This document shows positions 57,608 to 64,000 of a DNA stretch of 64,000 bases, in pieces (the stretch's first letter is position 1; each line of letters begins with the position of its first letter). The position numbers were made by a program, and so were the translations under genes. This DNA is from Taeniopygia guttata (lineage: Eukaryota > Chordata > Aves > Passeriformes > Estrildidae): NCBI RefSeq assembly GCF_048771995.1, contig NC_133030.1:13656001-13720000 (forward strand), read 5' to 3'. The notes under the pieces were generated by a model. That model had not been told where the DNA came from, searched no databases, and saw nothing but the letters and a program-made list of their open reading frames with translations.

Positions 57608-59127
57608 CTGTGCCAAGGCTGTTGGTGGAGAACTGAGAGCAGAGAGATCTTTGCTGTTTTCCCAGCTTTTGTCTTCAGCAGGTACCCAGGGACCAGCGTG
57701 CTTATCACCAGTGCCAGCAACGGCATTCCAGTGCTCACACAAGACTTGACATATACAAGGACAACAGGTCCCAGTGGGAGTGTGCCAGCTGGGAGATGTT
57801 GTGTCTTGGCCACTAACAGCCTAAAGGTGAGCAGTTTAAAGATTATTTTATCTGGGGTTGTGCTGCTTACAGCTGCTGTTAGCTGGCAAGCTCTTTCTCG
57901 TCAGCTACAAGGTCCAGAGTTAAATGAGTTTCCCATCAAAAATGGACTTTGTATATCCAAAGACATGCCGATAGCTGATGCTGCCAGTCCTTGTTCTCTT
58001 TTTAGTCTATAGTCTGCAGGCAGAGAGAACATTTCTCAGGGAATTATTCACCCAGGAACTCTAAATATTAACAGCAAGAGAAAAAGGTAGAGAATAGAAA
58101 GGGGAAATTGACAGCACCACAGTTTCCACAAAGTAAAGAACAGCTTCTGGATCCAAAATCTAGGAATTTCAGGGAAGATCCAAAGGTACTCAGAAGTTAA
58201 AATGTACAAAGTACATTAAAAAAGTACAGGTTGTGTGAAGCAGTTACATACAATTCAGTAATTCTCTATAACAATGAGAGCACAAACTCATGATAGTTTT
58301 TAGTGACTCCCTTTTTTGCTTTTAAGTCTGCCTCTTAACACTTGAAATCTGCTTCGGAAGAAATGGCAAAACAATCTCTTCCTGAGAGTTATATTCAGGT
58401 AAGAAATTTCCTCCAAAACATATGAAGAGTGGAAGAGACAGAATGATTGCCATGACTGAAACAGGTACAATTAGAATGTCCCATTCCTCTGTTGAGCCCA
58501 AGTTAAAATTATCAAAATAGAAATATTTTGTACCAGCAATTAAAAACCTCACAATGGATAATGCAGAGAAACGAAGTAGTCAGTACACTACTAATTTATC
58601 TCTATCACTAACCTGTTTCCTTTTTCTCCTTCAGGGAACATGCAAAACCATAAGAGAGGTACTGCATCTTTTTTTTTTTTTTTTAATCTACTGCTCTTCT
58701 TCTAATAAGCTCTTATAGGCATCATTCAAGGCAAGACATTTTACAAACATTTTTAGGTGTGCAGATAAAAAGATTTTTAAAAAAACTGTCTCTTACTGTC
58801 TTGAATATATATGTTTAAAACCAAAAAGCAGCTAATCTCATCTGTTCTATAAACCATTTTTGCACTTTCTAATTTTTTAGTCATTACAACCTATATTCAA
58901 ATCTGAATTAGCCCTACACCAGGGAATAAACCCCACTGGAGATGTAGCTTTGGACCATTGTTGTACCTCCAGAAGCTTGTGGGTAGTTTCTGTTGTGCCA
59001 GCAGGCCTGCCAGGTGTTGGAAAGTCAGCCTCTTTCCCTTGTGTTGCCTCATTAAGATGCCTGTTCAGGAACTTCTCAGCAAATCCTACAGAACCAAGCA
59101 GTAACACCACGGAGAGCCTAAAAGTCT
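57608..59127 (-). other. Candidate unrecognised exons (low confidence)
   Basis: Three minus-strand segments stay open between splice-like borders. The first (59127-58967) follows TATTTTTCAAG and ends GAG|GTACAA, reading RLSVVLLLGSVGFAEKFLN. The second (about 58553-58325) follows a TACTGAC branch-like motif and has a hydrophobic run DILIVPVSVMAIILSLPLFI before a stop. The third (57820-57608) follows CACCTTTAG and ends CACAG|GTGCCT, reading TGTCCPCICQVLCEHWN. The segments have not been shown to join in frame and none resembles a protein I know. Chance open frames are the likelier explanation. Confidence 0.15.
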
Positions 59128-62100
59128 CTTGAAAAATAAGTAAAAAGCAGCAGCCAATCAACCTAAAGGCTGATGATGTAAGATTTAAACAAAAGAAAGG
59201 GTAAAAACACAGGGGGTTTTGACAACCACATAAGACACTTTTTACTTAAAGGAAAAGTTCCACACAGTAACTTTTGCCCTGAAAGTGTAAATGGTTTGTC
59301 ATTCCTTTGAGCAAAATGCTGCAAATAATTAAACAGAACACTAATACCCTAAAGAAAGTCTCTTATTGTTTCAGAACCTGAGATGGATTGGATTTAAGGG
59401 GGTCATATTTCCAGCAGAGATAAACACACAGACTGTGTAGGACCAAGTGCTCACTTGTTGATATAGGCTTCTAAGTTTATTGGGATAATTGACAGAAGCT
59501 TGTATGTTTATTGGGATATTTAAAGTCTGCTTTGAATATAACCCTCAGTTAGAAAGTCTGCTATCACCTGGTTCCTGATAGGGTAAGGTGTCAACAACGT
59601 AGTGCTAATGGTGATGGCCTAATGAGATTGTTGTTTTCCTCTGGCCAAGTGAACTCCACCAGCAGAATGAAAAATAGAATCAAAGGAATGCCAAACTGAT
59701 GGGACGTTTTACAGTACACATAACACAACAAAGAAAAATGCTTACTTCTCTGCCTCGGTCTGAGTGCAGTTTACTACCTCCAACAAAAACACTGAAAACT
59801 GCTCTTGATGTTGTCATAGGTGTCTATGCTTTAGGAGGTTTTTATCCATAGAACACAGGATACTTTTGGGAAAATGGTGTTCAAATATATACCTAGCAAA
59901 TAAAAAAAGTAGGAGTATCTTATAAACAAGGGGCTGGAGTTTGATTGTATGCATCTGCAAAGACAAGGCAATTTCCATTTTTTCAAGACAAAAATGATGC
60001 ATGCTGAATAAATAGATTTTTTTAAAGCTTTGAACAACTCTAAGTTAATAGCTGAACAGGACACAAGTTACCTGTCATTTCCAGTCTCTCAAACCTTACT
60101 GCTTAAAAAAATCAGTTTGCATGCCACCCAGATATTAATGAAATTTCACCTGTGCTGTTTGAAATTACACAGAAAATTTATTTTAATTCAATGACAAACT
60201 CAGAGTGAACCGAACAGATTTGTTATGGGGCAATTCTGCATCGTGGTCAGCTTAAGGTGTAGAGTCTGACAAATCTCAACAGCTGTAGAGCTGGAGTTGC
60301 CAGATTCAGCAAAACATTTTCGATCAGATCCTTACTCCACACCGTCGTCCCTGGGCAGAGCACAGCGAGGCTCGGGGGTTTCCCTGCTGCAGAACCCGCA
60401 GGCGGTGGGACAATGCGGGCAGTATTTGAGGGGTGAGGAGGGTCAGGACGCAGAGCGAAGCTCAGGGGGAGCGGCCTGCGCAGCTCAGCCGCTCTTTATC
60501 AGCTCCCTGAGCCCGTCCTGCCCTTGTGCTGAGCAGACACCACGTGCCTGTCTCACACCCAAGTCTGCGGTATCGGTCAGCTGAGCTGGGCTTAGTCACA
60601 CCGGCAGGGATGAGGGCTGTTTACAGCAGGATTTACTCTTATGAAAACCATTAGCCTTTTAGGGCAAAAGCCATCCTGTTGTTATGCAGAGTGTGTCTGG
60701 CACAATAGGTCACCAGCCTGGAGCGCGGAAAAGAATCACCTCCTCTACTATCAGAAGAGGCACTAAACTATAGTAAAGCAAAGGCCACCATAGGGAAAAA
60801 CTAGAGACATACTTAAAAGGGAAAATTTGACTGCAAGGTCTGGAAAGACTCTGGCCTTATTCCTTCATGGGGGGAATTGGTATAGACCCGCAATTGAAAT
60901 ACAAGAGAAAAATTGTGACTGGAAATGTGGGAGTCACTCTGTAACAGGCAGTGAGATACACTGAGCTGATTTACTTTACAGGGCTCATCTTTTACAAGCT
61001 GCTTCTTTACAAGCTGCCAAAGCATTCCCTTTGGGACAATTTTCGAAAGAGGGGTAGAACCTGTGGGTAAAGTATAGAGATTTCCACTGCTAAGCACCCA
61101 GTCCTGTCATATTCTTGCTTCCTCCTCCTGAAATCCTTTTTGCCAATTTTCCTATCTATCTAACCCGATCCTGTCCTGTCTAAACTCTACTACAGGACGT
61201 TTCAATGCCAACATGCAGCATCAGCTACCAAAACAGCTCCTTCCACAGCTGGCTGAATGGAAGCAGGAGGGAAAAATCACCAAGGTGTGTTATGAAGGCA
61301 GGCCTTGCAGCTAAGGCGCACAATCAGCTTTTTTTAAACACTAACCAGTCTAACTCATCTACATTATTTATGTCGAGCTAGCTAGCAAAACATGGAAGCA
61401 CCACCTTTGACTTGGCAGTTTTGCAGGAGTAACTGATAAGATAACAGTCACAGAAATAATTTTTAAAATACTGCAGTTTTCCTGACTGAGCTGTATGTGA
61501 ATGAACACCTTGCAGCAAACCAACTTGTATGAAAGAGAAAGAATACTCACATTTGTACAGTGGTCAGGAAATGTCCTGGGAAATGAGAAGTAAGAACTGA
61601 AGTTATTCCTTTTGTAAGTCAAAGCCACCATTTCAGCCACCATTTCCAGAAACTATTAGCAATGAAATTTAAGAAAAAAAAACCTTGAACATTCACATCA
61701 AATGATACAAGTTTAATTTCTAAAAGGTGGTAAGTACTAAGAAACTGATCTAGTTGACAGGCAATTAATCCTCCTTGCATAGTACATTTATCTCAATGGG
61801 ATATCAAGATTTACAACATTTCAGGAAAACTGGCACCTAAGTGAGCAAGCAACCTCAATCCTATACAGAAGTTACAGACAACCTAAATGTTTCCAAGTTT
61901 TACTTTGTCATTTATGCAGAGAATAGCCTTTGCTTTGTCCCCATCTATCCCTTAGTACTGTATTCTCTCACTGCACTTTACAGCTGGTGTCTGTGTAGAA
62001 AACATAAAAGGCTGCGACCCACACTGATACAGTAATTCACAATAAATCGGCTCATTCTATTCAAACTTGGCCTTCCTGAGGTCAAATACCTCAAGGTACT

Positions 62101-62878
62101 TAGTTATGGACTTCATTTTTTCATATAGGATGTGCACCTCACACTACTTGGGATTCCCTAATAAAGATTTTGTCCAGAGGATGTTCAATCCTTCCCTTGA
62201 GAAAGCAAAAGATGAGGCTACAGTTTCAGAAGTGCTCTTGACACTAATCTAAAATAAGCACAGAATCTTACAGGAAGCCAAATTTTTTTTAACTTGCTCA
62301 ACCAGCTTGCTAACCAGACAAGAGTAAAAACACTTCTTCATATAAAAAAATTGAAGGTTACATTTTGCTGTATATGTTAGACATATCTGCAATGGATTTT
62401 TTCCTTTACAAAATGATAGTTGGAGAGGAGCATTGCACATACATCATCATTAATCCCTTTTTTTCTAGTAACTTGTGTCCTGATTTTCAAAAGCACTGAT
62501 TATCAAGCACATCCTAGGTACTGACTGATAGCAGCAGGCACTCAGAACTGTTGAAAACAACTATTAGTACTTGTACTTTTGCTGCAAATGCACCATTTGA
62601 AAATAGTTCACTTGAAAATGGGTAACTTCACCTTTTAGAGAAAGTCACTCTTGTAGTGTTTTAGAACGTCTGAAATAACTATTACTAGTATTTCCTTAAT
62701 ACACTATAGTGAATTACAATCAAAATTAATGCCAAAAAATTAAGTTTATGATAAATAAACTTTGGAAAAATTTATACAAGGCCGTAAATAAATAATTTGA
62801 ACTTCAGTCTCAGTAAGAAGTAAAACAGTATATCACATGACAATATCATCCTATCTAAACAATACAATCTTGCTATAT

Positions 62879-62884
62879 TTTATT
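62879..62884 (-). terminator. ZNF143: ZNF143 poly(A) signal (candidate)
   Basis: The minus strand reads AATAAA in GCAATAAAATATAG. Confidence 0.5.
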
Positions 62885-63581
62885 GCATAATAATTTGAAA
62901 GTAACATCTTAAGTAAAATTATGTAAAGAAACAAAATCATTAGATTTACTTTCTTTAATATTGAACAACCAGTTCTTTGTACATAATCCAATTTAAAGAT
63001 AATATAATTAGCACTTCCAGCATTAACAGTCTGTATTTACAATGAATGAGATGGGGTAGATCATCTTAAGAGTATTCAAATCTGTATGAAACAAATCAAA
63101 ATACGAAGATTTACAGTAGTAGGCTCAAAATCCAAGACTTTTCCATTAATGGAATGCAATTTAAAAAGGCTTTGTTGCCTTTTTTACTTGTAAGGGTTCC
63201 TGAAATGGTTATTTAAACAGAAGAAATCTTCAGTAATGCCTTCATTATTTGTACATGACATTGAAAATTAATTCCAATACTTCTGCTTTTTACTTGCTTG
63301 TAGACCAGTCTGAAATCTGACGAAAGGATAACAAGGAAGTTTACCATATAAATCCTAATTCCATATTCCTGAATGCAACGGTTGGAAGTAGATGATGTCA
63401 GTCCATTCCAAGGGTTATGTACACAAAACTTATAAAATGTTCTTCACTCTTGCATAAAATGTGTACACAGTATCAGTGAGTGGGGGACTTCAAAGTTTTT
63501 ACGGGCTGTTGCTGGCATGGACCTTTGTTGGTTGAAAATAAAATACCTTTCACTCTATTGTTCTGGTAGCAGTTTTACAAG
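62879..63581 (-). other. ZNF143: ZNF143 3' UTR (candidate extent)
   Basis: Sequence from the ZNF143 stop codon to a minus-strand AATAAA at 62879-62884, about 700 nt and AT-rich. The extent is inferred from that motif. Confidence 0.55.

Positions 63582-64000
<419 letters not shown>

Larger units (their letters stand above)
55061..62878. other. ZNF143-WEE1 intergenic spacer
   Basis: About 7.8 kb. It holds GC-rich shoulders of the WEE1 island to about 55700, a C-tract at 56277-56297, a cluster of open minus-strand segments between 56470 and 59130, an imperfect TTTATTGGGATA repeat near 59477-59520 and a GC-rich patch at 60330-60620. I recognise no gene in it. Confidence 0.8.

Overview
This is a stretch of vertebrate nuclear DNA, almost certainly from a bird and probably a songbird. 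It has long introns with GT-AG splicing, CpG-island promoters, several CR1 LINE fragments, no Alu-like or L1-like repeats, and one solo retroviral LTR of a kind I associate with passerine genomes. The species call is an inference.

Three genes lie head to tail on the minus strand, so each 5' end is at the higher coordinate: ZNF143 (only its last coding exon, 63582-63665), WEE1 (complete, 11 coding exons, 45537-54519, 641 residues) and SWAP70 (coding exons 1-10, 1042-33285, 518 residues; the C-terminal exons lie beyond the left edge). Order and orientation match human 11p15.4 (ZNF143, WEE1, SWAP70), but spacing is compact: about 12 kb separates the WEE1 stop from the SWAP70 start. Every listed junction keeps the reading frame. 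All donors are GT except SWAP70 intron 1, which begins with GC.

Region by region: 1-33.4 kb is SWAP70, whose introns hold two CR1 copies, a perfect 10-bp purine minisatellite in intron 2, and a 38-bp tandem repeat next to exon 7. At 33.6-34.25 kb, just upstream of SWAP70, is a 618-bp solo LTR with an exact 6-bp target duplication. 34.3-44.3 kb is intergenic with two CR1 copies. 44.3-54.8 kb is WEE1 with its 3' UTR and a CpG-island promoter carrying E-box, E2F, CCAAT and CHR-like motifs. 55.1-62.9 kb is the ZNF143-WEE1 spacer, which holds a cluster of open minus-strand segments with splice-like borders but no recognised gene. The rest is the ZNF143 3' UTR, last exon and part of the last intron.

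ZNF143 is a zinc-finger transcription factor, WEE1 is the nuclear kinase that inhibits CDK1 before mitosis, and SWAP70 is a PIP3-binding Rac/actin regulator. They are syntenic neighbours, not a functional operon. I found no CRISPR arrays, rRNA, tRNA or prokaryotic features.
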